DNA of 64,000 nucleotides from Corynebacterium spheniscorum (GTDB taxonomy: Bacteria > Actinomycetota > Actinomycetes > Mycobacteriales > Mycobacteriaceae), in the NCBI RefSeq assembly GCF_900113445.1, contig NZ_FOPJ01000006.1, positions 59,272-123,271 of the forward strand. The letters are read 5' to 3'. A program made the translations under genes and the position numbers. This document shows positions 32,074 through 40,833 of this stretch, one piece after another; within the stretch, counting starts at the first letter, position 1; each line of letters opens with the position of its first letter. The notes beneath the pieces are model-generated. The model had not been told where the DNA came from. It saw nothing but the letters and a program-made list of their open reading frames with translations, and ran no database searches.

Positions 32074-32991
32074 GTGGAAGAAAGAGCACTCGGCAAATCG
32101 GGCCTGAAGGTATCCCCCCTGGGCTTAGGCACCGCCACCTGGGGTGAGAGCGTGGATATTGCTGCCGCCTGTGAACTACTAGGGCTTTTTGTTGATGCCG
32201 GCGGCAACCTGGTGGATACCTCCCCCGCGCTTAATGGTGGTGGCGCTGAGGAAGTCCTGGGTGCTGTATTAGCCACCGGCATCCCACGTGATGAAGTGGT
32301 GCTTTCCACCGCGGCTGGGGTGGATCCCTTACGCCCGGTTGGTTCACGGGTGGATTGTTCCCGCCGCGGACTACTACGCCAATTAGACCGCAGCTTGAAG
32401 ACCTTGAGCGTGGACCATATTGACCTTTGGAATGTGGAGTATTGGGATGACTCCACCCCAGTAGAAGAAGTAGCCGACACCTTGGATTATGCGATCCAAG
32501 TAGGCAAGGTGCGCTATGTGGGGGTGCGAGGTTATCGCGGCTGGCAACTAGCACTAAGCAGCACATATCTTCCCCGCGGGCGGGCTTTGGTGGCCGCGCA
32601 GGAGGAATATCACCTGCTGCGCCGCGAAGCAGAAGATGAGCTTATTCCTGCCGCCGCACATGTGGGCGTGGGCTTTATTGCTGCTGCACCACTGGCCTAT
32701 GGGGCGCTATGTGGGGTGGAACGCCATGGGGTGCGCTCACCTTTTATGAACTATGTGGGTACTAAACGCGACACCATTGTGGAAGCTTTAGCTACGGCCG
32801 GCAAAGGTTTGGGGCTTTCCCCCGCGGCGGTGGCATTGTCCTGGGTATTAGGGCTTAATCGCGCGCCGGGGAAGGTGGCGGCCGCGGTGGTGGGTGCTAG
32901 GACTACTAGCCAGCTTTCGGATGCGCTGATGGCGGTGCGCCACCCCCTACCGGAGCAAATCATTCGCGCTTTGGATGAGGTTTCCGGCTAA
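32074..32991 (+). CDS. Aldo/keto reductase family protein
   Basis: A 305-residue TIM-barrel protein of the AKR family. GKSGLKVSPLGLGTATWG is the typical first strand; DHIDLWNVEYW is the family's strand with the D-L-x-x-x-H-like segment, and the end SWVLGLNRAPGKVAAAVVGARTTSQL matches the NADPH-binding C-terminus. The catalytic tetrad is not all obvious: the usual Asp-Tyr..Lys..His residues near the start are replaced (VDTSPAL lacks the tyrosine), so it may bind a substrate differently. Divergent from uppP, immediately upstream of the lipoprotein gene; leaderless GTG start. Confidence 0.82.
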   Translation: MEERALGKSGLKVSPLGLGTATWGESVDIAAACELLGLFVDAGGNLVDTSPALNGGGAEEVLGAVLATGIPRDEVVLSTAAGVDPLRPVGSRVDCSRRGLLRQLDRSLKTLSVDHIDLWNVEYWDDSTPVEEVADTLDYAIQVGKVRYVGVRGYRGWQLALSSTYLPRGRALVAAQEEYHLLRREAEDELIPAAAHVGVGFIAAAPLAYGALCGVERHGVRSPFMNYVGTKRDTIVEALATAGKGLGLSPAAVALSWVLGLNRAPGKVAAAVVGARTTSQLSDALMAVRHPLPEQIIRALDEVSG

Positions 32992-33008
32992 GTGCCACCC
33001 GGATGCGC

Positions 33009-33014
33009 TAGGCT
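33009..33014 (+). promoter_or_regulatory. -10 box of the lppL-like gene (leaderless)
   Basis: TAGGCT, 8 bases before the GTG at 33023; it fixes the start and removes 16 spurious residues that overlap the reductase gene. Confidence 0.6.
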
Positions 33015-33022
33015 TCGTACCT

Positions 33023-34120
33023 GTGAAAACGCGTGCACCTTGGTCCCCTGTTCATAGTGGTCGTTCTTTAGGTCCCATCAGCTCATCGGTGCTGTTGGCA
33101 GCGGTTTTAAGCGCCGGGCTGGGATTAAGTGCTTGTTCTCAGAGCACAGATCAAGAAGGCGACGAAGCCACCGTCGGCATGGGTAATGCCACCCCGGCGG
33201 TCTCCCCGGCATTAAGCGGCACCCCCGCTGGAGACGCCCTAGCAGTACCTAGTGCGATCACCAGGATTGATGACGTGGTCGGACTTGGGGAGATCATTGC
33301 GGTACGCGGGGAAAAGACCCTAGCAATGGGTACGCTGGCGGACTTCCAAGGCGATAGCGCCAAAGTAGTGGAGCTACCTTCAGCTGAATGCGGAGACATC
33401 ACGATCACCGAGGACACCGTGGTGATTCCCTGTGGCACGCAGGTGCTGCTGATCAACGATGGTGAGATCACCCGCAGCATTGATACCGAGATGCAGGTAC
33501 GTGCCGCAGCATTAACCTCCACCGGTGAAGTGGTGGTGGCCAACCACGAAGACAATAAGGTGTGGGTGCATCACCCCGAGGCTGATGCCAAGGTTGATGA
33601 AATTATTGCCGATCGCCCTTCCACGCAGATCCTGGCACTGCCCCAACCTGAAGGCCCCGATGCGGTGGTGCGCACCTGGAATGAAACCACCACCATCCAA
33701 GATATTCAGTGGACCAAGGGCAAACCCGGCGGCACCCTGCGCGTGGGTCTAGGCATTGGGCGAATGAGCCCCGGTGAAGATGGCACCCTGGTGGTCTCAG
33801 ATACCACCGGTGATCAAATCGCCATCTATACCGCGGATCGCATTATCCGCCTGCACCAAACCGCCCCCATTGATGATTCCCCCTGGGCGGTTGCCTGGGA
33901 TAAACACAACCACTTGGCGTGGGCGGCCTCCACTGGCACGAACTCTTTGGTGGGCTATGACATCTCCCAAGGTGTGCCTGAAGAACGCCAGCGGCTGAGC
34001 ATCCCGGAAAACACCATCTTCTTATCTGTTCTCGATGATGGCAGCTTGATTACGGCCACCAAGGATGCCACGGAGTTGCGCCTGATCCCCAACCCCGGTG
34101 CTGGCTCCTCCGCAAAATAA
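33023..34120 (+). CDS. lppL: Lipoprotein with beta-propeller-like body (LppL type)
   Basis: A 365-residue exported lipoprotein. After a long N-terminal region comes a hydrophobic stretch VLLAAVLSAGLGLSAC whose cysteine is the lipidation site (lipobox LSAC). The mature part shows repeated beta-strand blocks, for example GEVVVANHEDNKVWVHHPEAD and GTLVVSDTTGDQIAIYTADRI, as in a propeller of six to seven blades. In mycobacteria LppL lies directly upstream of pyrD, as here. Function unknown; cell-envelope role is inference. The leaderless box at 33009 sets the GTG start. Confidence 0.82.
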   Translation: MKTRAPWSPVHSGRSLGPISSSVLLAAVLSAGLGLSACSQSTDQEGDEATVGMGNATPAVSPALSGTPAGDALAVPSAITRIDDVVGLGEIIAVRGEKTLAMGTLADFQGDSAKVVELPSAECGDITITEDTVVIPCGTQVLLINDGEITRSIDTEMQVRAAALTSTGEVVVANHEDNKVWVHHPEADAKVDEIIADRPSTQILALPQPEGPDAVVRTWNETTTIQDIQWTKGKPGGTLRVGLGIGRMSPGEDGTLVVSDTTGDQIAIYTADRIIRLHQTAPIDDSPWAVAWDKHNHLAWAASTGTNSLVGYDISQGVPEERQRLSIPENTIFLSVLDDGSLITATKDATELRLIPNPGAGSSAK

Positions 34121-34168
34121 TCACTCCCCTGTCTCACACCTTTAGCTGAAAGGCTGACTTCTAGCCCT

Positions 34169-35272
34169 ATGGTTCCGATCCGCGAAGAACTCTATTCCCT
34201 TGCCCTTAAAGGCATGTTCAAGCTCCGCCCGGAGCGCATCCACGGGATCATTAACGACGGGCTTTCCCTCGTCCAGCACACTGCGCCGCTACACCGCGGC
34301 CTAGCGAAGATCCTGCCAGTTAAAGACGAAGTATTAGCCCAAGAAGTTTTTGGTGTCACCTTCCCCCGCCCACTGGGGCTGGCTGCAGGATTTGATAAGA
34401 ACGCGAACTCCCCGGATGCCTGGGCACCCCTAGGGTTTGGCTACGCGGAACTTGGTACCGTGACCGCCTCCCCGCAGCCTGGTAACCCCACTCCGCGGCT
34501 TTTCCGCCTGCCGGAAGATAAAGCCATCCTCAACCGCATGGGCTTTAATAATGTGGGTGCCGCTGAGGTGGCGCGCAACCTTAAAAAGCGTGCCTCTGAT
34601 GATGTGATCGGCATTAATATCGGCAAAACCAAGGTGGTGCCCGCCGAAGAAGCCGTAGATGACTACCGGCGCTCCGCCAAACTACTTGGCAACCTCGCCG
34701 ATTATTTAGTGGTTAATGTCAGCTCCCCCAACACCCCAGGGTTGCGGGACCTACAGGCAGTGGAATCTCTCCGCCCCATCTTGGCGGCTGTTATGGAAGA
34801 AACCAGCTCCCCAGTACTGGTGAAAATCGCGCCGGATCTTTCCGATGAGGACGTCGATGCGGTAGCGGACTTGGCCGTGGAATTAGGCCTTGCCGGCATT
34901 GTGGCCACCAACACCACCATTTCCCGCGAGGGGCTATGCACCCCAGCTTCAGAAGTAGAAGCCATGGGAGCCGGCGGGATCTCTGGCCCGCCGGTAGCTG
35001 ATCGCGCCCTGGAGGTACTTACCCGCCTCTACCAGCGCGTGGGTAAGCAACTGGTGCTTATTGGGGTAGGTGGCATCTCCACCCCGCAACAAGCCTGGGA
35101 GCGCATTGCTGCTGGGGCGAGCTTATTGCAGGGCTATACCGGGTTGATTTATGGCGGCCCGGATTGGATCCGCAATATTCACCTAGGTATCGCGCAGCAG
35201 ATCCGCTTGCATGGGATGAAGAATATTTCTGAAGCAGTAGGCTGCGGCCTGCCCTGGATCGAAGAGAACTAA
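34169..35272 (+). CDS. pyrD: Dihydroorotate dehydrogenase (quinone), class 2
   Basis: A 367-residue flavoenzyme. The N-terminal helix [16 protein letters not shown] is the membrane-associated part of class 2 enzymes. [12 protein letters not shown] and [24 protein letters not shown] are FMN/orotate-site blocks; [11 protein letters not shown] holds the catalytic serine region; GVGGI and [10 protein letters not shown] bind the FMN phosphate. It oxidises dihydroorotate to orotate, passing electrons to menaquinone, in pyrimidine synthesis. A strong terminator follows within 11 bases. Confidence 0.95.
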   Translation: MVPIREELYSLALKGMFKLRPERIHGIINDGLSLVQHTAPLHRGLAKILPVKDEVLAQEVFGVTFPRPLGLAAGFDKNANSPDAWAPLGFGYAELGTVTASPQPGNPTPRLFRLPEDKAILNRMGFNNVGAAEVARNLKKRASDDVIGINIGKTKVVPAEEAVDDYRRSAKLLGNLADYLVVNVSSPNTPGLRDLQAVESLRPILAAVMEETSSPVLVKIAPDLSDEDVDAVADLAVELGLAGIVATNTTISREGLCTPASEVEAMGAGGISGPPVADRALEVLTRLYQRVGKQLVLIGVGGISTPQQAWERIAAGASLLQGYTGLIYGGPDWIRNIHLGIAQQIRLHGMKNISEAVGCGLPWIEEN

Positions 35273-35282
35273 GAGACACCAA

Positions 35283-35309
35283 CTCCCTCGCTTACATCGA
35301 GGGGGTTTT
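35283..35309 (+). terminator. Rho-independent terminator of pyrD
   Basis: CTCCCTCG (35283-35290) pairs with CGAGGGGG (35298-35305), followed by TTTT. Confidence 0.8.
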
Positions 35310-35410
35310 CTGCTGCCTACTCGCGCCGGGAAGCATCCAGCGCCGTCTACCTCAGCCCCCGAGCTCCCCGGCAGCTCAGCACCGCTTCACCACGATCTCG
35401 AACACAGCCC

Positions 35411-35426
35411 CTCTACAAAAATAGAG
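35411..35426. promoter_or_regulatory. TetR-type operator 1
   Basis: CTCTA-N6-TAGAG palindrome, the first of two matching sites before the TetR gene at 35468. Centre-to-centre distance to the second site is 31 bases, about three helical turns. Confidence 0.65.
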
Positions 35427-35441
35427 CCACGCCCAGTAACC

Positions 35442-35457
35442 CTCTATTGATGTAGAG
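35442..35457. promoter_or_regulatory. TetR-type operator 2
   Basis: Second CTCTA-N6-TAGAG palindrome. Its right arm contains TAGAGT, which could be the -10 box, so repressor binding here would block the promoter. Confidence 0.65.
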
Positions 35458-35467
35458 TTTTAGGGAT

Positions 35468-36031
35468 ATGAGCGAACTTTCTGACCGCCGCAGCCGCATC
35501 GCTGACGCGGGCATCTACCTAATTGCGCACCGCGGAGTGCGCGCGCTGACGCACCGCAGCGTTGATGAGCTGTTGGGACTCCCGGCTGGATCGACCTCGT
35601 ATTATGCGCGTTCGCGGCGGGATTTATTGGGCCTGATCGCCCAGCGCCTAGCCGAACAGGTAGATACCGACTTCGCTGCGGTCACAGTGCCCGCGACACT
35701 TAGCCCAGCGGGGGCCGCCGAGTTTTGCTGCGGGCTTTTGGACCGCATACTCGCTTCCCCGGAGCGTTATCGCACGCGCTTGGCGCTACTTTTGGAATGC
35801 CGGGAGGACCCCGAGTTAAGCGCTGCGCTATGTCAACGCCCGGAGCCGCGCCGCAGCCTAGAAACTTTGGCTACGGAGGTACTCCGGGCGTTGGATGCGC
35901 CGGCGGCCGACACGCATGCGGCGGACCTGGTGGCGCTGATGGATAGTTTTATGATGCAGCGAGTGATTCGTGGGGCGCAGTTAGATGAACGCCGCGTGCT
36001 GCGTGGATATTTAGCGGGGTTATGTGTCTAG
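35468..36031 (+). CDS. TetR-family transcriptional regulator, probably autoregulated
   Basis: A 187-residue protein. The N-terminal helix-turn-helix is ALTHRSVDELLGLPAGSTSYYARSR-like (residues about 25-55, read here as shorter blocks), typical of TetR. The C-terminal ligand domain is helical and arginine-rich with one Cys pair region, giving no hint of its ligand. Two identical-arm palindromes directly upstream are likely its operators. The neighbours are pyrD upstream (own terminator) and a convergent membrane protein overlapping its stop by 4 bases, so no obvious adjacent target gene is present; the targets may be elsewhere. Confidence 0.85.
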   Translation: MSELSDRRSRIADAGIYLIAHRGVRALTHRSVDELLGLPAGSTSYYARSRRDLLGLIAQRLAEQVDTDFAAVTVPATLSPAGAAEFCCGLLDRILASPERYRTRLALLLECREDPELSAALCQRPEPRRSLETLATEVLRALDAPAADTHAADLVALMDSFMMQRVIRGAQLDERRVLRGYLAGLCV

Positions 36032-36435
36032 GCTTTGGCTGCTGAGCGCCGCAATACCAGCGCGCAGAGACCACAGACAATGGCATAAAGCACCAACCAC
36101 CATTGCGGCATCACCATGAGCACCGTGTGCGCAATGGCCTTCGAGGCGAAAGCGAGGAGCACCACCGCTAGGACCACCAGGTAAATCCTTTTCGCCACCG
36201 GATCGATCCGTGGGTTCGGGAAAGCCCCGAAGATTGCCGCGGCAACCAGGATGAGCAGGTGCTTGGCGGTGAACTCGATGCTGCCGCCTAGCCCATTGGT
36301 GATCACTGAGATGGTCTCGAAGATCAAGAAAGCCAGGGCCAGGATGAGGAAGGCACCGCCGAGGCGGATCGCCAGGGGTACCTTCGGCAGCTCCTGTGGC
36401 GTAGTCGGTTGGTTGGTGCGTCGTTTTTTGCTCAC
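36028..36435 (-). CDS. Small membrane protein of unknown function
   Basis: A 135-residue protein with a basic, hydrophilic start (KKRRTNQPTTPQ) and four hydrophobic segments: about 26-45, 58-75, 84-100 and 108-127. The ending RRSAAKA is basic. I recognise no family. It follows the PEBP gene by 21 bases on the same strand, suggesting co-transcription, and overlaps the end of the convergent TetR gene. Confidence 0.75.
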   Translation of the reverse strand: MSKKRRTNQPTTPQELPKVPLAIRLGGAFLILALAFLIFETISVITNGLGGSIEFTAKHLLILVAAAIFGAFPNPRIDPVAKRIYLVVLAVVLLAFASKAIAHTVLMVMPQWWLVLYAIVCGLCALVLRRSAAKA

Positions 36436-36456
36436 TGTTGAAGTTTCAGGCCTGTC

Positions 36457-36996
36457 CTAGTGGTTTTCGTACCAGCCCCAGAGGATCGCACGTCCTAGGG
36501 AATGGAAGTAGAGATTGAAGCCTAGCACCGTGGGGGTGGCATCTGGGTCAATATCGAGCTTTTCCACATCCACCGCGTGTACCGCGAAGAGATAGCGGTG
36601 CGGGGCATGCCCGGCCGGAGGTTGGGCGCCATAGAAGCCGCGCTTGCCGGAGTCACCCTTCAAGGTGATCACACCATCGATGCCGAGGTCCTCCTTGGAA
36701 CCGGCGCCGGTGGGCAGTTCTGTGACATCAGCGGGGATATTGAAGGCAGCCCAGTGCCAAAAACCGGAGGCGGTGGGGGCATCCGGGTCGAAGCAGGTGA
36801 TGGCCAAGGACTTAGTGCCTTCGGGCAGATCAGACCAAGAAAGCTGCGGGGAGATATCTACCCCACCGGTTTGGTCTTCGCTGAGCTTCGCACCATTTTC
36901 TAGGTCCGTGGAGCTCAGCGGGAAGCTGGGGAGATCTTTGAGCGGGGCGTAGGGGTCGGGGCCAGGGAAACGAGAATCTTGTGCGTAGTCACTCAT
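36457..36996 (-). CDS. PEBP family protein (YbhB/YbcL type)
   Basis: A 179-residue phosphatidylethanolamine-binding-protein homologue. GGVDISPQLSWSDLPEGTKS, CFDPDAPTASGFWHWAAFNIP and PPAGHAPHRYLFAVHAVD contain the conserved ligand-pocket motifs (DPDAP and G.x.HRY). In mycobacteria the homologue (Rv2140c) also lies beside pyrD. Bacterial members are cytoplasmic and their ligand is not settled. It is the first gene of a likely two-gene unit with the membrane protein downstream. Confidence 0.9.
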   Translation of the reverse strand: MSDYAQDSRFPGPDPYAPLKDLPSFPLSSTDLENGAKLSEDQTGGVDISPQLSWSDLPEGTKSLAITCFDPDAPTASGFWHWAAFNIPADVTELPTGAGSKEDLGIDGVITLKGDSGKRGFYGAQPPAGHAPHRYLFAVHAVDVEKLDIDPDATPTVLGFNLYFHSLGRAILWGWYENH

Positions 36997-37038
36997 GTGC
37001 TCAGTTTTACCGGAAAATCCGTAAGAGTGTCGTGGCTC

Positions 37039-38820
37039 TCATACCAGGGGTTGATTCCACTTGGCCCACAGCTGCGCATAGCGCCCACCTTCAATGGCAA
37101 TGAGCTCTTCATGCGGGCCATCTTCAATAATCTGCCCATCTTCCATTAAGAGCACGCGATCTGCGGCCACGGCTTGATCTAAGCGGTGCGCCACCACCAA
37201 AGAGGTGCGCCCCTTAGCCGCGGCGGTGGCTGCTTGTTCGAGTAGGCGGGCATAGTCAGAGCCGGCCTCACTAGTAGCTTCATCCATCACCAAAACCGGT
37301 GGGTCGCGCAGGATCACCCGGGCAAGGGAAATAATTTGCATGACCTCTGGGGAGAGCTCCTGGGCCTGTGCTCCTACTAAGGTATCTAAACCTTGGGGTA
37401 ACCAGCGCTGCCATAACACCCCGCCGGTTGCTAGGCCGGCTGCCGCTAGTGCCGCTAAGAGTTCTTCATCGCTGGCTTCCGGGGCGGCCATGGTGAGGTC
37501 TTCTCTTAAGGTGCCGGCAAAAAGGTGCACCTCTTGGTTGAGCAAGGTCACCTGCCGGGCGGTCCACACATCGGAGACGGTGGCGGTATCGTGGCCGGCC
37601 ACCAGCACCTGCCCGGCGGTGGGGTGTTGGAGCCCCGCAATAAGTGCTGCGAGGGTGGATTTACCTGCCCCGGAGGTCCCCACCAACGCGGTGGTGGTCC
37701 CGGCTGCGAGGGTGAGGTTCAACCCATCAAGCACGCTCACCCCATTGGGATAATGGAAGCTCAAGTTACGCACCTCCACTTCCGGCGGGCCACTGACATC
37801 AGCGGGGATGGGCAGACTCTGGGCCTTATCCCCCATCCTCACCAGCGCTACCGCACGGGATAATGCCACCGCACCGGTTTGAATATTGTAGGCAAAATGC
37901 AGGGCATCGAAGAGGAAGAATTGCAGCTTGGCAATCAACCCCAAGGCGGCGGTAATCTGCCCCAAACTCACCTGCCCATTAACCAGCATCCACGCGGAAA
38001 TAAGCATGGTTCCGGCAATGAGCAAGAAGTGCATAATCCGGGATTCGCCATAGATCAGCCCCAGCAAGGTCACCTTATCGCCGGTGCGCTGCAGCGCCTG
38101 CCAGGATGATTCGCGGGTGCGCCCCAAAGACCACTTCTCTAAGCCATAGGCGCGTACCGTGTTAATCCCGCGAATAGAATCCAATAAGCGCGCATTACGC
38201 CGCGCATCAGCCTCAGATTCGCGGTCTGCCACATAATTCGATAGCGGTACTAGGCGTTTAATCCAGGGCACCAGCAAGAAGCTGACCAACAACCCCGGGA
38301 TCAAATACATGGGGTGAATAAACGCCAGTGACACCAAGGTCGCCGGGATCATAAAGATCAGCAACATAATGCGGCTACCGAAGATCCCAAATACATCACT
38401 AGCGCGGGTGACATCGCGGGTAAGCCGCGTAATCATCGCCCCAGTACCTAGCCGCAAAAGTTCTGGCACCGGTGCCTGCAAGGCGCTTTTTAATCCGGCT
38501 TCGCGCAGGTCCACCGCATAGCGTTGGGAAATATCGCGCATCACCCAAGGCACAATCACCCCGCGGAAGAAGGCCTCGCACAATAAGAAGCCAATAAAGA
38601 TCCACAGCAGCCGCATAAACGCCGAGTGATCCCCCAGAGCATCAATGAGCCTGCCCAATAACAGCGGGCTGCCGGCGGTGGCGGCCACCATAATGCCCAT
38701 GTTGCCTAGGGCCATTACCCACCACAGTGGTGTGGGGTTGGCCGGTAGTGCCTTTAAGGTGGCCATGACCTCCCGGAAGCTCGCTAATTGCAGGGCGGGT
38801 TTGTCCGCGTGGGGACTCAT
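37039..38820 (-). CDS. ABC exporter half-transporter with intact catalytic motifs but degenerate signature
   Basis: A 593-residue fusion of a six-helix membrane domain (about 30-325) and an ATPase domain. The latter has Walker A GTSGAGKST (381-389), Q-loop Gln429, Walker B VLVMDE (509-514) and His545 in AHR, but the signature LSGGQ is replaced by LSPEV (489-493). Its start overlaps the stop of the partner gene by 4 bases. The partner has the opposite defects, so the two should form a heterodimer with one working ATP site: Walker A/B/His from this protein and LSGGQ from the partner. Substrate unknown; drug, lipid or siderophore export or import are all possible. Confidence 0.88.
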   Translation of the reverse strand: MSPHADKPALQLASFREVMATLKALPANPTPLWWVMALGNMGIMVAATAGSPLLLGRLIDALGDHSAFMRLLWIFIGFLLCEAFFRGVIVPWVMRDISQRYAVDLREAGLKSALQAPVPELLRLGTGAMITRLTRDVTRASDVFGIFGSRIMLLIFMIPATLVSLAFIHPMYLIPGLLVSFLLVPWIKRLVPLSNYVADRESEADARRNARLLDSIRGINTVRAYGLEKWSLGRTRESSWQALQRTGDKVTLLGLIYGESRIMHFLLIAGTMLISAWMLVNGQVSLGQITAALGLIAKLQFFLFDALHFAYNIQTGAVALSRAVALVRMGDKAQSLPIPADVSGPPEVEVRNLSFHYPNGVSVLDGLNLTLAAGTTTALVGTSGAGKSTLAALIAGLQHPTAGQVLVAGHDTATVSDVWTARQVTLLNQEVHLFAGTLREDLTMAAPEASDEELLAALAAAGLATGGVLWQRWLPQGLDTLVGAQAQELSPEVMQIISLARVILRDPPVLVMDEATSEAGSDYARLLEQAATAAAKGRTSLVVAHRLDQAVAADRVLLMEDGQIIEDGPHEELIAIEGGRYAQLWAKWNQPLV

Positions 38821-40439
38821 GCGAACTCCTTCACGCGATCGGCACTATTAATCCACGCCCGCGATGAGCTAATCACAATGGTGCTGCGTCCGCGGCGTAG
38901 TTCTTTAATGCGCCCGACCACCTGATCCAAGGTGATCGCATCCAACCCGGTGGTGGGATCTTCTAAAACCAAGAGCTCGCTATTAGGTGCCAAGGCCCTA
39001 GCTAAGGCCACGCGTTGGCGCTGCCCACCGGATAAATTAAACCCAGCTTCGCGCAGCGCAATCGCGGTGGGATCCCCACCTAATCGCGCAATAATATCCC
39101 CACAGGCTGCGGCCTCGAGGGCCTCATCCACCATGGATTCCTTCCCTGTGGGTGCGACATTTTCCGCCAGGGTGCCTTCAAAAATATGGGCACCGTGCGG
39201 GGCATATAAGGCTTTGCGGATATCCCTGCGCCCAGCACCTTCTACCAGCGCAGCAGCCTCCACCAGCGCAGTGGCGGCAGCCACCGCATCAGCATGCCCT
39301 TGGGGGCTACGCGGATGCCACACTTCCAGGCCCACCTGCGGCTGTTCCACCTGCTTCACCGCAGTAGGTTCCTCCGGGTGGAAAGACGCCTTCAGCGCAT
39401 TAATGCGATTGGCTGAGGCCACCGAGCGCGTCCACACCTGCGTTAAATAAGAAAAGGAATAGCCCGTAACCACCAGCGTGGAAGGCGCAATCAAATAGAT
39501 GGACATAAACTCACCGGGGCTGAGCTGCCCATTAACCGTAAGCCGCGCCGCCCACAGCATGATCCACACACTAAACCCAGCCGGCACTGCCTGCTGAATA
39601 AACGCACACCAGGTAGAGACCCATACCTCGCGCATCGCCAGCACCCGAGATTTCTCCAAGGCCACTTCCGCACGCGCATAGGCTCTTTCCACCGCGCCGA
39701 GGCCCTTCACCACGCGCACCCCTTGGGCAATATCGGTAATCAAAGCCACCGCCGATGATTGACTTACTCGCTTATTTTCAATCGCCGTGCCCATGGGTTT
39801 AGCCACCACCAGCGCCGCCACCCCGGTTGCCACTGCCCCACCCAAGGTCGCCCAGCTAATCCCAGCATGAATTGGGAAAAGCGCAATCGCCGCGCCAATA
39901 AGCGAACCCATCATATAAACAGGGAAGCCAAAACCTTCCTTGATCACGCAGGCGCCTTGACCATCCTCATCCGCGATATTCAGCACCTCACCGGGCGACA
40001 TCTCCATCACTGGGTGCGTTAACACATCGTGGGCAATATTCAGCCGCAACGCATGCACTGAGCGCGGTGTGCCCACAAAAATCATGGCATCGGCGGCGGT
40101 CTCAAAAATCCAGCTGATAAAGAGCATCAGCGCGATGACCCCCAGGACGCTCCAGAGCGCCACTGCAGAAAAATCCGCGAAGACCGCATCCGCGGAGTGC
40201 CCTACCAGGCGTTCCACCAGGATCGTTAACACCGACCCCACGAGCGAGGCGATGACGGCGAAGAAGATGACTTTGGGGAAGTTCCAGGCCAGCTTCCAGC
40301 TCGCTTTAAAACCACTGATGGGCTGATGCTTCACCCATTCCTCGGGCACTTGCTTGAGGTCATCATCAGCTGGGTAGTGCTTCGGGGCAACCCATGACCA
40401 GGTGCGGTGCCGCGGCGGCAGCTTAATGGGCGAATCCAT
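38817..40439 (-). CDS. ABC half-transporter lacking Walker A
   Basis: A 540-residue membrane-ATPase fusion, about 50 residues shorter than its partner. After the membrane domain the ATPase begins QVGLEVWHP and jumps to ALYAPHGAHIFEGTLAENV: the strand-loop region carrying the P-loop is deleted. LSGGQRQR is perfect (469-476), but the Walker B is LLVLED with Asp in place of the catalytic Glu, and the H-loop reads SSSRA without His. These losses are consistent with a protein that only contributes the signature motif to a shared site. The reading frame is intact across 540 codons and translationally coupled to the partner, so it is not a pseudogene. Confidence 0.87.
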   Translation of the reverse strand: MDSPIKLPPRHRTWSWVAPKHYPADDDLKQVPEEWVKHQPISGFKASWKLAWNFPKVIFFAVIASLVGSVLTILVERLVGHSADAVFADFSAVALWSVLGVIALMLFISWIFETAADAMIFVGTPRSVHALRLNIAHDVLTHPVMEMSPGEVLNIADEDGQGACVIKEGFGFPVYMMGSLIGAAIALFPIHAGISWATLGGAVATGVAALVVAKPMGTAIENKRVSQSSAVALITDIAQGVRVVKGLGAVERAYARAEVALEKSRVLAMREVWVSTWCAFIQQAVPAGFSVWIMLWAARLTVNGQLSPGEFMSIYLIAPSTLVVTGYSFSYLTQVWTRSVASANRINALKASFHPEEPTAVKQVEQPQVGLEVWHPRSPQGHADAVAAATALVEAAALVEGAGRRDIRKALYAPHGAHIFEGTLAENVAPTGKESMVDEALEAAACGDIIARLGGDPTAIALREAGFNLSGGQRQRVALARALAPNSELLVLEDPTTGLDAITLDQVVGRIKELRRGRSTIVISSSRAWINSADRVKEFA

Positions 40440-40588
40440 AGAGCAAAGATTAGCAGTCTGACGGAGATGAATGTCACTAATGCAATTTCACTGTCTTAAA
40501 AACCACCCGTGTGCTGCGGATTTGTTCACCTCGGGAGCGTCGGATACAGTATTGCAGGTGCCCAGCCGCAAGGCTGACTCGCAACCTT

Positions 40589-40674
40589 GCCCGGGTGGCG
40601 GAATGGCAGACGCGCTAGCTTGAGGTGCTAGTGTCCTATTAACGGACGTGGGGGTTCAAGTCCCCCTCCGGGCA
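40589..40674 (+). tRNA. tRNA-Leu (anticodon GAG)
   Basis: An 86-base class II tRNA. GCCCGGG pairs with TCCGGGC in the acceptor stem; the anticodon stem CTAGC/GCTAG encloses the loop TTGAGGT, giving anticodon GAG (reads CUC and CUU). A long variable arm (TGTCCTATTAACGGACG) and the T-arm GGGGG-TTCAAGT-CCCCC follow. The 3' CCA is not encoded. A hairpin terminator follows. Confidence 0.95.
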
Positions 40675-40680
40675 CAAGTA

Positions 40681-40715
40681 GGCGGTTATCTGAAAAAGAT
40701 AGCCGCCTTTTGCTT
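40681..40715 (+). terminator. Terminator of the tRNA-Leu gene
   Basis: GGCGGTTATC (40681-40690) pairs with GATAGCCGCC (40698-40707), followed by TTTTGCTTTT. Confidence 0.8.
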
Positions 40716-40833
40716 TTGCTTTCCCCGAGCCCCGCCTCCCGCAAGGGGCTCAGGAATCGCACCTCCGCCCGGCACGCAGGAACGCTTGCCACGCCTTGCT
40801 CCCCTCATACGCGAAGTGCCAAGATCATCAACC

